From Streptomyces graminofaciens (GTDB lineage: Bacteria > Actinomycetota > Actinomycetes > Streptomycetales > Streptomycetaceae): a DNA stretch of 64,000 bases. Location: positions 1 through 64,000 of the forward strand of contig NZ_AP018448.1 of the NCBI RefSeq assembly GCF_030294945.1. Reading direction: 5' to 3'. Of the stretch, positions 15,966 to 24,360 are shown piece by piece. Numbering within the stretch: position 1 is the stretch's first letter; each line of letters begins with the position of its first letter. The translations under genes were made by a program, and so were the position numbers. Under the pieces are notes generated by a model that was not told where the DNA came from, ran no database searches, and saw only the letters and a list, made by a program, of their open reading frames with translations.

Positions 15966-16036
15966 CGATGGCCGGTATGGAGAGGCCAGCCACCTCTCCG
16001 CCGCGAAGCCGCACGGCTTCGCGGCACCGGCCATCG
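15966..16036. other. Three-way-junction inverted-repeat element
   Basis: An 11-bp outer stem (CGATGGCCGGT 15966-15976, ACCGGCCATCG 16026-16036) encloses two adjacent hairpins. Hairpin one is GGAGAGG/CCTCTCC (15979-15985, 15993-15999); hairpin two is GCCGCGAAGCC/GGCTTCGCGGC (16000-16010, 16015-16025), with a 4-nt loop. All stems are perfect and only two bases are unpaired at the junction. It lies between convergent genes in the otherwise empty 15870-16215 gap. It could be a bidirectional terminator, a structured RNA, or a single-strand DNA site (replication, transfer or recombination). Confidence 0.65.
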
Positions 16037-16215
16037 CCGTTACGGCCTGTGCCTCGCCTCAGCTGCCGGGCTGCAAGTCTTTGCCGCCGTCGTTCCCGGA
16101 CGCGGCGCCGTCTCCTTCGGCCCGGCCCGCCGGCTGCCAGGGCGCTTGGGGCGTGTACACCGGGACAGCAGTCTGCGGAAGTCCGCCCAGACTTCGTACG
16201 CCTCGTAGCCGAACA

Positions 16216-17652
16216 TCACGTGGCTTCCCCGGGATTGACGGAAACCAGCAGGCCGTCGCCCGGCCACAGGGCGCACCCGGCTTCCGCCCAGGCCAGTTGC
16301 CTGCCGACCTCGACCAGGACCTCGATACGGTCGGCGGGCCCGTACGTCTGATAGCGCTCGGCCGCCGGATCGTAGACCCGGACCTCGCTCCGCGGGCCGG
16401 AGCACACCAGGGCACGGGCGATATCCGGCAGGCCCAAGCTGAGCCCGTCGCATTCACGGTCCTGGATGAGCTGAAGCAGGTCCGCGGTGACCGCAGCCCA
16501 GTCGCCGACCTCCCCCCAGCGCGCTCCGCCGTCCAGCTCGTGGGTGAGCGTGGACAGCGGCACGATCTCACCCTGCCGGCGGCCGCGGGTGAGGCGTTCG
16601 TAGATGCGTGCGCCGTCAGGCTGCCGGACGTGCGGGTGCAGCAGCGAGGCTGCGGCCACGAGCGAGGTGTTGATCTCCTGGGATGCGGCCGGGTAGTAGG
16701 CCTCGTGGGCGAAGAGCAGGTACACCTCACCGGTCGGCTGCTCGGGACGGTCTTGGGGCATGTGCGTTGCCTCCTTCGTCGTGACGGGGGTTGTGTGGTC
16801 GGCTGAGGGCTCGGGCTGGTGGCGGGGTTGGGGCGGATAGGGACCCAGCGGCTGCTGTCGGCCAGACCGGTCTTGGCGGTCGGGCGATGCGCCGCCCTTC
16901 GTGGGCGTGACGATCCGGCTGGTCTGGACGGCGAGTTGCAGCATCAGCCGCTCGCGGGCGATGAGCTCGCTGGAGGCCGAGCGGGTGTCGCGGCGCTGGA
17001 GCAGGTCTGCCGTGTCGAACAGCTGGTGGTGGCCGACCTTGACGGCGCGCCGCACCTCGTAGCGGTCGCTGCGAAGAGCCGCTTCGACGAGGCCGGTGTG
17101 AAGAGCGGCGAGGCGCTGCAGGTAACGGCAGGCGGCTTCGGCCTCGACGATCCGGACGTTCTCGCCGGCGCGGGCATCGAACCGCTCGGGCAGGTGCTCC
17201 ACGAGCAGGGGGGCTAAGGCGGCCGCGGGCACCACGATGCTGAAGGGGACGCCATGCGTGATCGCGAAGATGGCCGCGATCAGAGTGAGGGCCGTGACGA
17301 CGGCGGTGGCCGGCCGTACGGTCATGGGGCCGAGGCGGATGAGGTGTGCCGGTCGCCTGGCCAGCCAGCGCAGGACAAGGCGCTGGGAGCGAGTCGCGAT
17401 CGGGGTGAACACGGCGATCCGGTGGGGCTGTTCGGGCAGGCTGCCGTCGGCCGGGACACTCCAGTCAATCCACCCCCATCCGGCCCGTTCACGGATCAGG
17501 ACCGGTTCGCAGCCATCCGCGCAACCGGAGCCGCAGCAGACGTGGCCGCCGTGCACCGCGCGGGACCGCTTCCTCTCCCACCGCTGCTGCTGTTGCTGGA
17601 ACGGGCGCAGCCGCTGAGCGATTTCGCTGGTCGGCGGTGTCTGGGTGGTCAT
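16216..17652 (-). CDS. Membrane-anchored plasmid protein, possibly two genes
   Basis: A continuous 478-residue frame starts at ATG 17652, overlapping the stop of the upstream gene by 4 nt. The first about 290 residues have a Cys cluster (HVCCGSGCADGC), a hydrophobic pair of segments near residues 115-150 and a helical cytosolic part. The last 181 residues (from MPQDRPEQPTG) form a separate soluble domain with a Trp-rich end. GAAGGAGG lies 7 nt before an internal in-frame ATG at 16761, so a second product or a distinct downstream gene is plausible. Function unknown; linkage to the Rep-like gene suggests a role in replication or its control. Confidence 0.6.
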   Translation of the reverse strand: MTTQTPPTSEIAQRLRPFQQQQQRWERKRSRAVHGGHVCCGSGCADGCEPVLIRERAGWGWIDWSVPADGSLPEQPHRIAVFTPIATRSQRLVLRWLARRPAHLIRLGPMTVRPATAVVTALTLIAAIFAITHGVPFSIVVPAAALAPLLVEHLPERFDARAGENVRIVEAEAACRYLQRLAALHTGLVEAALRSDRYEVRRAVKVGHHQLFDTADLLQRRDTRSASSELIARERLMLQLAVQTSRIVTPTKGGASPDRQDRSGRQQPLGPYPPQPRHQPEPSADHTTPVTTKEATHMPQDRPEQPTGEVYLLFAHEAYYPAASQEINTSLVAAASLLHPHVRQPDGARIYERLTRGRRQGEIVPLSTLTHELDGGARWGEVGDWAAVTADLLQLIQDRECDGLSLGLPDIARALVCSGPRSEVRVYDPAAERYQTYGPADRIEVLVEVGRQLAWAEAGCALWPGDGLLVSVNPGEAT

Positions 17653-19112
17653 GGTGTGCTTCCTTCCAGCAGGTTGGTCGATGCGGTGACACAGGTGGTG
17701 CAGCGGCCGTCACCGTCGGGGTGGGCGCGCCGGGGAGTTGGGCCGGGGCAGGTGCGGCACGGTGGCCAGCCCAGGCATGCGGGGCAGAGGTCTTCGCCGG
17801 GGGCGGTTGTGGGAACGCCGCAGCCGGCGCACTCGACGAGCGCTCGGTAGGTCAGGGCCTCGGTCACCGTGCGGGCGGCGGACGCCGTGGACGACCGCTC
17901 GGCCGGCAGCCGCCCGTACGGTTCGTCGTCCAGGACGTCGCCGTGGTGGTGACGGCTGTCCAGAGTGGCGGGCGGCGGATAGGCCTGAGCGGCCCGCAGA
18001 CGGGCGGCGATGATCGCACCAACCGTGGTGCGCACTGGGTTCGGCAACGGCCGGTCGGTGATGACGTGGCGCAGCTGCTCGCTGCTCCAGCCGGACTCCA
18101 TCATCACGGTGAGCATGCGGCCCTGGTCGGTCAGCACCTTCCCGGTCAGCAGGAGTTCGGGGCGGCTGCTGCCGATCTCGAGCAGTAGCTGGATTCCCGG
18201 ATGCATCTCGTCCGCCGGAGGCGCGGCCGGCGGGGACGCTGGTGCGTCCGGCTGGTCCGTCCCTGCAGGTGTCGCGACGTCGGCGCGGTCGCACGGACGG
18301 AGGGATCTGGTCTTCTGCTTGTTGGTCTTCTTTCTGTTGGTGTTCTTAGTGGGGCGATTAACCGACGTCGGGTTATCCACCGGTGGAAAACCCGACATCG
18401 GCCCGGACCTGCTGTTTTGCAGGCTGGGCAGGTCGGTGATGAAGTACGCGGCCGCGCCGAGGGTGCCGTCGGGGTGGCGCTCGCGTTCCCGGAGCAGGAA
18501 GCCGTGCTTCTCCAGCTCCTTGAGCCCGCTCTTGACGGCTGCCTCGCCGTCGCGGCCGCGGCGCGCCAGGTCGGTGACGCTCATCCGCCAGCCGTCCCGG
18601 TGCGTGCTGATGAGCCCGAACAGGCCCTGGGCTTTGAACGACAGCCGGGGGTCGCGGAACAGGCCGTTGGCGATCTGGGTGAACTGGTCCCCGGCCATCA
18701 CCCCACGGCGGATCCCCGCCCCGAAGCCGGGCCCGGCCTCACCCGCTGGCACGAAGGCGAGCGCCGTGCCGACTGCCGGCGCGAGGTCGGCACCGCCGGA
18801 GGCCGGGCGGTCCGTGATCGAGTACACGATCTCGCCGAGCGTCCCGTTGTCGTGCCTGAGCTGTTCGCGGACGAGGTAGCCGTGCCTCTGCAGTTCGCTC
18901 AGGCCGCCGCGTACGGCGTCCCGCCCGTCGGGTCCGGCGCGCACGAGGTCGGCGACCGTCACGTGCCAGCCGGCGCGGTGGGTGCTGATGTAGCCGAAGA
19001 TTCCCTTCGCCTTGAAGGAGAGCCGGCTGTCGCGGAACAGGCCGTTGGCGATCTGGGTGAACTGGTCCGCCGCCATCACCCCACGGCGGATCCCCGCCCC
19101 GAAGCGGCTCAT
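17649..19112 (-). CDS. Duplicated winged-helix protein, replication-initiator-like
   Basis: 487 residues from ATG 19112 (GAGGAAG upstream); GTG 19127 would include the ribosome site and is rejected. Two winged-helix modules start at residues 4 and 130 with FGAGIRRGVMA-DQFTQIANG and RLSFKAKGIFG, as in helix-turn-helix proteins of plasmid replication and phage replisome-organiser type. A low-complexity linker (NRKKTNKQKTR) leads to a helical domain and a C-terminal Cys-rich region (CAGCG, CPACLGWPPCRTC, CTTC) that looks zinc-binding. It is transcribed away from the repeat-rich 19264-19770 region, the usual position of an initiator next to its origin. Initiator function is inferred. Confidence 0.68.
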   Translation of the reverse strand: MSRFGAGIRRGVMAADQFTQIANGLFRDSRLSFKAKGIFGYISTHRAGWHVTVADLVRAGPDGRDAVRGGLSELQRHGYLVREQLRHDNGTLGEIVYSITDRPASGGADLAPAVGTALAFVPAGEAGPGFGAGIRRGVMAGDQFTQIANGLFRDPRLSFKAQGLFGLISTHRDGWRMSVTDLARRGRDGEAAVKSGLKELEKHGFLLRERERHPDGTLGAAAYFITDLPSLQNSRSGPMSGFPPVDNPTSVNRPTKNTNRKKTNKQKTRSLRPCDRADVATPAGTDQPDAPASPPAAPPADEMHPGIQLLLEIGSSRPELLLTGKVLTDQGRMLTVMMESGWSSEQLRHVITDRPLPNPVRTTVGAIIAARLRAAQAYPPPATLDSRHHHGDVLDDEPYGRLPAERSSTASAARTVTEALTYRALVECAGCGVPTTAPGEDLCPACLGWPPCRTCPGPTPRRAHPDGDGRCTTCVTASTNLLEGSTP

Positions 19113-19219
19113 CGTGCTTCCTCGCACGCCATGTGCGCGCGGCCGCTGACGCCTTGGAGCAGGCGTGCGGGCGCGAGGTGGCCGGGGCCGCTGGGTGAGA
19201 AGACGTAGGCGAGATCCAT
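19109..19219 (-). CDS. Candidate 36-residue leader peptide before Rep-like gene
   Basis: ATG 19219 opens a frame (MDLAYVFSPSGPGHLAPARL, then about 16 more residues) whose TGA overlaps the ATG of the Rep-like gene (ATGA). Its end contains the ribosome site of that gene. Translation could couple initiator synthesis to passage through the leader. The upstream ribosome site (GGGTGAG) is weak, so it may be chance. Confidence 0.35.
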   Translation of the reverse strand: MDLAYVFSPSGPGHLAPARLLQGVSGRAHMACEEAR

Positions 19220-19263
19220 GCCGTCAGCTCACCCGGCGCCCCCGACCAGGCTGACGGCCACAG

Positions 19264-19770
19264 CCCCCGACCACCGGTCACGATCCGGCAACATGCGCAC
19301 TGGGCTGCCGTGGTCGGGCTTGTGGTCGGGCCGACCACGGGTCTTCCCCGTGCTCGGGAACGATGCGCAATCGCGGCTGCGCAGTGACAGCGGAACTCGT
19401 TGCGCAGTCGGCTGCGCAACGGGTCCGGGTCGTGCGCAGTCGGCATGTGCAGCCGACTGCGCACAGCGGACAGGCACCGCCGGCCTTGGCTCTGCGCAGG
19501 AGGCCAAGTCGTGCGCAACCGGGCTGCTACGGCCTGCCCCTGAAGGCTGCGCGCGCCCGATCGACCGGCGGCCTCTCCCTCTCTACCCCCTGAGCTCGCT
19601 GCACCAGTTCAACCGTCCGCGCCGCCCTTTACGCCGGTGGTCGGTTCAGGCGTGCCCGGTCGTTGTCGGTGCCCCGTGGTCGGGGCTGTGGTCGGGCCGA
19701 CCATGGGCCCGACCACGGGCTTTGTGTCCCCATCGTGACCGTGGTCGGGGGCTCATGGTCGGTGGTCGGG
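19264..19770. other. Repeat-rich putative origin region
   Basis: This intergenic stretch between the divergent Rep-like gene and the transfer operon holds two families of short repeats. TGCGCA starts at 19294, 19364, 19378, 19401, 19413, 19433, 19458, 19493 and 19512. GTGGTCGG occurs on the plus strand at 19310, 19322, 19637, 19676, 19688, 19741 and 19762, and inverted near 19265, 19331 and 19710 (plus a partial copy near 19697), several forming GTGGTCGGGCCGACCAC-type palindromes. Iterons beside an initiator gene define many origins; 8-bp repeats also define transfer loci. Which one this is cannot be decided here. Confidence 0.6.
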
Positions 19771-19792
19771 TCGGGGTCGACGGGTTTTCTCA

Positions 19793-19818
19793 AGGTCAGC
19801 AAGTACACGTTCTGACCT
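19793..19818. promoter_or_regulatory. Inverted repeat upstream of transfer operon
   Basis: AGGTCAG (19793-19799) and CTGACCT (19812-19818) are 7-bp inverted arms with a 12-bp spacer, ending 12 bp before the first gene of the transfer operon. Position and symmetry suggest an operator (transfer repressor site). Confidence 0.5.
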
Positions 19819-19830
19819 GGGAGTTTGACC

Positions 19831-20766
19831 ATGTCCCCTGGCAAGCAGGCGTCGGAGAGCGACGCTGCTCCTCCGATGGCCGCAGGCATCGAGCTGGAGA
19901 AGATGAGGCGCCGCGTCCGCCTGTCGCGCCTGGCCCTGTTCACCGCGATCGCGGCCGGTCCCGTCGCCCTGGGCGTGGCGGTGATGTCCGGCCCGACCAC
20001 GGCCAAGGCCGCCCCCTCGGACAAGCCGGCCGCTGTGCGCACCGCGGCCGCCGCGGCCGACCCGGTGGGCTATGCGCAGGTGTTCGTCGGCGCGTGGTTG
20101 CGCAGCAGTTCCGACGACGAGGGCAGTGCGCAGGCGCGGCTTGCGCAGTTGCTCGCGCCGGACGTCGATCTGCCGGACCCGGTCGCCGGTGCGCAGCCGG
20201 AGCTGGGGTCGGTGACCCCGGTGCGCAGTGCGCAGCGCGACGCCGGCGAGTGGGCGGTGACGGTGGCTGCGCAGTACGCCGACGGACGGGTGCGCTACTT
20301 CGTTGTCCCCGTGGCCGCCGACGCGAGCGGGAGTTCGTTCGCCGTGACCGGTGCCCCGGGGGTGGTGGCGGGCCCGGCGCGCGCCGTGGTGGCCCGGTCG
20401 CCGTACGGCGTGAGCGTGCCGTCCGGCAGCGATCTGGCGTCCGCGGTCGGGGAGTTCTTCGGCGCGTACCTGACCGGGGCCGGGGAGGTGGATCGCTACC
20501 TCGCGCCCGGGGTGAAGCTGTCGCCGGTTTCGCCCGCCCCGTACCAGGCGGTCGCGGTCCAGGAGGTGTGGGGCGCTGAGGAGGCCGCGGCCGCCGAGCA
20601 GGTGCCGGCCGACGGTACCGAGGTCCGCGTCCGCGTCCAGGTCGAGGCCCGGGATGACGCCGGGCGCTGGCCGCTGGCGTACGACGTCGCCCTCAAGTCC
20701 CGCTCCGGCCGGTGGGAAGTCGCAGCGCTGGAGTCCGGGACCGTCCGGGACGGGGGTGCCCGGTGA
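19831..20766 (+). CDS. TcpC/VirB8-like conjugation protein
   Basis: 311 residues from ATG 19831 (GGGAG upstream). A basic N-terminus (MRRRVRLSR) precedes one membrane segment (LALFTAIAAGPVALGVAVM, about residues 35-55); the rest is predicted outside the membrane as two similar alpha/beta domains (YAQVFVGAWL..., then AVGEFFGAYLTGAGEVDRYL...). This layout is that of TcpC, the VirB8-type scaffold of Gram-positive conjugation systems. It opens a chain of genes with 4-nt overlaps. The coding sequence unusually contains eight further TGCGCA hexamers (20073-20273). Confidence 0.75.
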   Translation: MSPGKQASESDAAPPMAAGIELEKMRRRVRLSRLALFTAIAAGPVALGVAVMSGPTTAKAAPSDKPAAVRTAAAAADPVGYAQVFVGAWLRSSSDDEGSAQARLAQLLAPDVDLPDPVAGAQPELGSVTPVRSAQRDAGEWAVTVAAQYADGRVRYFVVPVAADASGSSFAVTGAPGVVAGPARAVVARSPYGVSVPSGSDLASAVGEFFGAYLTGAGEVDRYLAPGVKLSPVSPAPYQAVAVQEVWGAEEAAAAEQVPADGTEVRVRVQVEARDDAGRWPLAYDVALKSRSGRWEVAALESGTVRDGGAR

Positions 20767-21104
20767 ACACGGTGCAGAGCATGATGCTCGCCGGGCAGCT
20801 GGACGACCTCGGCGACAGCTGGATCAACATGTTCGAGGACTGGGCAACCAAGGGCCTGCAGGCCGGTCTGATCGTGCTGGTCGTCGTCATCATGATCCAG
20901 AAGTTCAGCCTGAAGGCCGGGATCGGCGCCCTGCTGCTGATGATCATCGCGCTGGGGCTGTACGACTCCCGCGAGGACCTGGCGGACATGTTCACCGACG
21001 AGGTGAAGAACCCGGCCAAGGGCGCGCCCGCCGTGCCCGGCGTCGTGCAGGGTCCCGAGCCGCTCGCCCGGGTGCACTCGGACGGCGCGGGAGGCCGGCT
21101 GTGA
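20763..21104 (+). CDS. Small conjugation membrane protein
   Basis: 113 residues, GTG 20763 overlapping the previous stop (GTGA). An amphipathic N-terminus is followed by a membrane segment (LQAGLIVLVVVIMIQKF) and a second (IGALLLMIIALGLYD), then a hydrophilic tail. The size and position between the TcpC-like and TcpE-like genes suggest a small inner-membrane component of the secretion channel (VirB2/VirB3-like or TcpD-like). No sequence motif proves it. Confidence 0.65.
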   Translation: MNTVQSMMLAGQLDDLGDSWINMFEDWATKGLQAGLIVLVVVIMIQKFSLKAGIGALLLMIIALGLYDSREDLADMFTDEVKNPAKGAPAVPGVVQGPEPLARVHSDGAGGRL

Positions 21105-21694
21105 GCGCGGCGGCCGCGGGGCGGGTGGGCCGCTTCTACACCTCCGCCCGCCGCCACCCGTGGGTGCTGGGCAAAGTCGCCGACTGGAAGATCCCGCTCG
21201 GCCCGTACACGCCCGCCCAGATCGCGGTCGCGGTGGGCGGCGGCTTCCTGCTGGTCAAGACGATCGGCTGGTGGTCGTGGATGGGCCCGGTGCCCATCGT
21301 GGCCTGGGTGTTGACGGTCTGGGCGGTACGCCGGCCGAAGATCAAGGGGCGCGCCCCGTTGCAGGCGGCGCTGGGCTGGGTGCTGCTCGCCTGGCAGCCG
21401 CAGGGCGGCCGGATGGGCGGGAGGGCCGCCCGGGACCGCCTCTCCCGTCCTCTGCTCGGCGGCTTCACCGTCGAAGAGGCTGATCCCGCTGTCTCGGCGG
21501 TGGCGGCGCCGCCGCGCGCCGACCAGCCAGCAGTCGGCCGGAGCGCGCCCCGGGGCCGGGCTGCCCGTCCGTCCGCAGGGCCGCGCTCAGAGCCGCAGGC
21601 TCGCCCGGCGCCGACGGGGCCGGTGTCGGGTGTGCCGGTGTCGGGTGTGCAGCAGTTGCTCGCCCTGGCCCAGCAGGCGGGGGGTGCGCGGTGA
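21101..21694 (+). CDS. TcpE/VirB3-like membrane protein
   Basis: 197 residues from GTG 21101, overlapping the previous stop by 4 nt. A short cytosolic N-terminus with LGKVADWKIPLGPYTPAQI precedes two close membrane segments (about residues 40-75), the pattern of TcpE proteins that sit with the VirB4 ATPase. The C-terminal half is Pro/Ala/Arg-rich and disordered. The next gene encodes the VirB4-like ATPase, again with a GTGA overlap. Confidence 0.68.
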   Translation: MSAAAAGRVGRFYTSARRHPWVLGKVADWKIPLGPYTPAQIAVAVGGGFLLVKTIGWWSWMGPVPIVAWVLTVWAVRRPKIKGRAPLQAALGWVLLAWQPQGGRMGGRAARDRLSRPLLGGFTVEEADPAVSAVAAPPRADQPAVGRSAPRGRAARPSAGPRSEPQARPAPTGPVSGVPVSGVQQLLALAQQAGGAR

Positions 21695-24360
21695 GGGTGC
21701 CGATCCGTCACATCGCCGGGCATCTGGTGTGGTCGACGCACGGCAGTGTGTGGGCCCTCTACCGGCTGCACCCCGGTCCGGACGCCCGCGGCCGCCGGGA
21801 GGAGACCGTCCAGGGCACCTACGTGCCGGCCGCGGTCCGCGACGAGCAGCTCGCGAAGATCACGCACTTGATCCGTTCGTTGACGGGGGCGCCGCGCCTG
21901 TTCGGGCTGTGCGCACAGGTCGACCCAGGCGAGATCGCCCTGCGCATGATCGAGGGCATCGAGCCCGGCGCCCAACCTCCCGGCGACGCGCATCCGTGGG
22001 TGGAGAACGTTGAAGCCACCCTGGACCTGCTGAACGACCAGGAGATGCACCGGCGCACCCTCTGGCTGGCGGTGCCGCTGCAGAACGACGCCGCGGGCGG
22101 GCAGATGACCGCATCGCTCGGCGCGATGTGGGCGGACGTCGCACCGATGCTGGGCATGCGAGCGGCACCCGTGGCACGCCGCGAGGTGACCGCCTACCGC
22201 GAGCAGGCCTTGCGGGTGGAGGCCGCACTCGCCGGCGGCGTCGCCCTGCGCCCGGCCCGCCCGGCAGAGATCGTGTGGATGATCCAGCACGCTCTCCACC
22301 GCGGCCTGGACGAGCCGCTGCTCACCGAGGCCGAGACCAGCGACCTGTACGGCGGACAGCTGAGGACGGGGATGCTGCACTCCCCCAGCTACGCCGACCT
22401 CGGCCAGGCCCGCCTGCAGGAGGGCGGTGTCGACCCGGCTCTCGACGACGCCGACGACCTGACCGGCGGGGACCGGATCGGCCGGTCGGGCAGCAAGGCG
22501 TGGTGGCGGCTGAGGACGTCGTCGCCGCTCAAGCGGCGGTGGCTGCAGGTGGAGTCCGACGCCGGGGTGGGCTACCAGGCTCAGCTGGCGCTGGCCGAGT
22601 GCCCCCCCGCGGTGAGCCAGGACGCTGCTGACCTGTTCGCCCAGTTGGAGACCCTGGATTTCCCCGTCGACTACACCGTCGACCTCACGCTGGTGCCGGC
22701 CGAGAAGGCCCGCGACCAGGTGCGGCGCAAGAAGAACGAAATCATCGACCAGGCCGACCAGTACGACGCCCGCCCCACCGGCATGCCCGCCTCGCTCACC
22801 GAGGCCGCCCGCGACCTGGGCGAGCTCGACGCCCGCCTGTCCCGCACCAGCGTGGAGGTCGAGGTCCAGTCCGTGACGGTCCTGACCGTGTGGGGTCCGA
22901 CCGCCGCCGTCTGCGACGCCCGCGCCCGGGCCCTGGCCGCGCTGCTCGGCGGCGCCGACTACCGTGCGGTCCGCCCGGCTGGCCTTCAAGAGGCCCTGTT
23001 CACCCTCGGTCTGCCCGGCACCGCACGGCCCGGTGTAGTCAGGGAGTTCACCCAGCACCAGGTCAGTGAAGACTGGGCGCTGGGCGGAGCCTTCACCGCC
23101 TCCGAGGTCGGCGACCCCAACGGCATGTTCCTCGGTATCGACCTGGACTGCGGCACCACCCGCCCCGTCATGATCAACGTGGCGGACGCGCCGAAACAGG
23201 ACGCCTCCGCCTCTATGGGCGTCGTCGGAGATCTCGGCGCAGGCAAAAGCGTCCTGGAGAAGCTGATCTCCGAGGCAGTGTGGGCGCGCGGCGGGGTCGC
23301 GATCTGCATCGACCGCACCCCTGTGCGGGAGTGGGCGGGCTTCGCCCGCACCGCGGCCGCGGGCCGCTGCCAGATCATCGACGCCGCCCAGGCCGAGGTG
23401 TCCATCGACCCCCTGCGCATCTTCGCTGGCCCCGAAGGCCGCCACTACGCCCTGTCCTACCTCACCCTCCAGCTCGGCATCGGCCCCATGAGCACCAGCG
23501 GGGAAGTCCTGCACCACGCCGTGGAGCGGGCCGCAGTCGGCGAAGCCCCCTCCATGCACCGGGTCCTGGAGGTCCTCGAGGAGATGGGCGGGGCGGAGGC
23601 GGGCAAGCGGCAGGACGCGGCCGCCACGCTCGCCGGACTCATCCGCGTGGTGGCCAGCAATCCTCTCGCCGCGATGGTGTTCGACCCAGCCCTGCCGCCC
23701 GTGCGGCTGGACGCCTCCAGTGCCTCCGACATGATCGTGATCACGACGACCGGACTGAAGCTGCCGCCCAAGGCCGCGTTCGACAAGCCCGAAGTGCTCC
23801 ACCAGCAACCCCTGGAAGCCCTGATCGGCCGCGCGGTCCTCTACCTGATCGCGGCGATCGCCCGGCAGACCGCGTTCGAGGACCCCGAACGGTTCACCGC
23901 GGTGGTGACAGACGAGCTGTACTGGCTCACCTCGTCCGCCGAAGGCACCGCCCTGGTCCACGAGATCCTCCACGACGGCCGCAAGCACGGCGCCGGGCTG
24001 ATCGCCGGATCCCACGACGCGGAAGAACTCGGCCCCGACCGCGGGCTGATGGCCTACCGCGCGCTCGCCCGCACCACCGACCGCGAACGCGCCCGCCGGG
24101 GGCTGGAGTTCCTCGGTCTCGATCCGAACGACCCTGAGCTGCTGCGGCTGGTAACCACCGGCCTGTCCCCCGTCGGACAGCGCGGCCGCGAAGGCGAGTT
24201 CCTCATCGCGTGCCCGCGGCAGAACATCGGCCGGATCAAGGTCAGCATCCCGCGCATCAAGCGGATCTCCTCCTCCATCACCACCACGCCGGGACGCCGC
24301 ACCACCGCGCCCGCGCCGCTCGCCGGCGCCGCTGCGGGCGACCGTCAGAAGGAACTTTGA
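21691..24360 (+). CDS. VirB4/TcpF-like conjugation ATPase
   Basis: 889 residues from GTG 21691. The N-terminal 450 residues are an alpha/beta domain as in VirB4 proteins; Walker A is GDLGAGKS at about residues 513-520 and Walker B is VVTDELYWL near 738, followed by arginine-rich sensor-type motifs. Residues ARTTDRERARRGLEFLGLD and NIGRIKVSIP near the end fit the family. VirB4 energises substrate transfer and assembly of the type IV channel at the inner membrane. Length is normal. It overlaps genes on both sides, consistent with one translation-coupled operon. Confidence 0.88.
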   Translation: MRVPIRHIAGHLVWSTHGSVWALYRLHPGPDARGRREETVQGTYVPAAVRDEQLAKITHLIRSLTGAPRLFGLCAQVDPGEIALRMIEGIEPGAQPPGDAHPWVENVEATLDLLNDQEMHRRTLWLAVPLQNDAAGGQMTASLGAMWADVAPMLGMRAAPVARREVTAYREQALRVEAALAGGVALRPARPAEIVWMIQHALHRGLDEPLLTEAETSDLYGGQLRTGMLHSPSYADLGQARLQEGGVDPALDDADDLTGGDRIGRSGSKAWWRLRTSSPLKRRWLQVESDAGVGYQAQLALAECPPAVSQDAADLFAQLETLDFPVDYTVDLTLVPAEKARDQVRRKKNEIIDQADQYDARPTGMPASLTEAARDLGELDARLSRTSVEVEVQSVTVLTVWGPTAAVCDARARALAALLGGADYRAVRPAGLQEALFTLGLPGTARPGVVREFTQHQVSEDWALGGAFTASEVGDPNGMFLGIDLDCGTTRPVMINVADAPKQDASASMGVVGDLGAGKSVLEKLISEAVWARGGVAICIDRTPVREWAGFARTAAAGRCQIIDAAQAEVSIDPLRIFAGPEGRHYALSYLTLQLGIGPMSTSGEVLHHAVERAAVGEAPSMHRVLEVLEEMGGAEAGKRQDAAATLAGLIRVVASNPLAAMVFDPALPPVRLDASSASDMIVITTTGLKLPPKAAFDKPEVLHQQPLEALIGRAVLYLIAAIARQTAFEDPERFTAVVTDELYWLTSSAEGTALVHEILHDGRKHGAGLIAGSHDAEELGPDRGLMAYRALARTTDRERARRGLEFLGLDPNDPELLRLVTTGLSPVGQRGREGEFLIACPRQNIGRIKVSIPRIKRISSSITTTPGRRTTAPAPLAGAAAGDRQKEL

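Noticed and set aside
15966..16036. tRNA gene or linear-plasmid telomere
   Set aside because: Only two internal hairpins, no anticodon-like loop or T-loop consensus; and it is internal, with none of the multiple palindromes expected at a streptomycete chromosome or plasmid end.
19264..19770. CRISPR array
   Set aside because: Repeats are 6-9 bp, irregularly spaced and in both orientations, without constant-length spacers.
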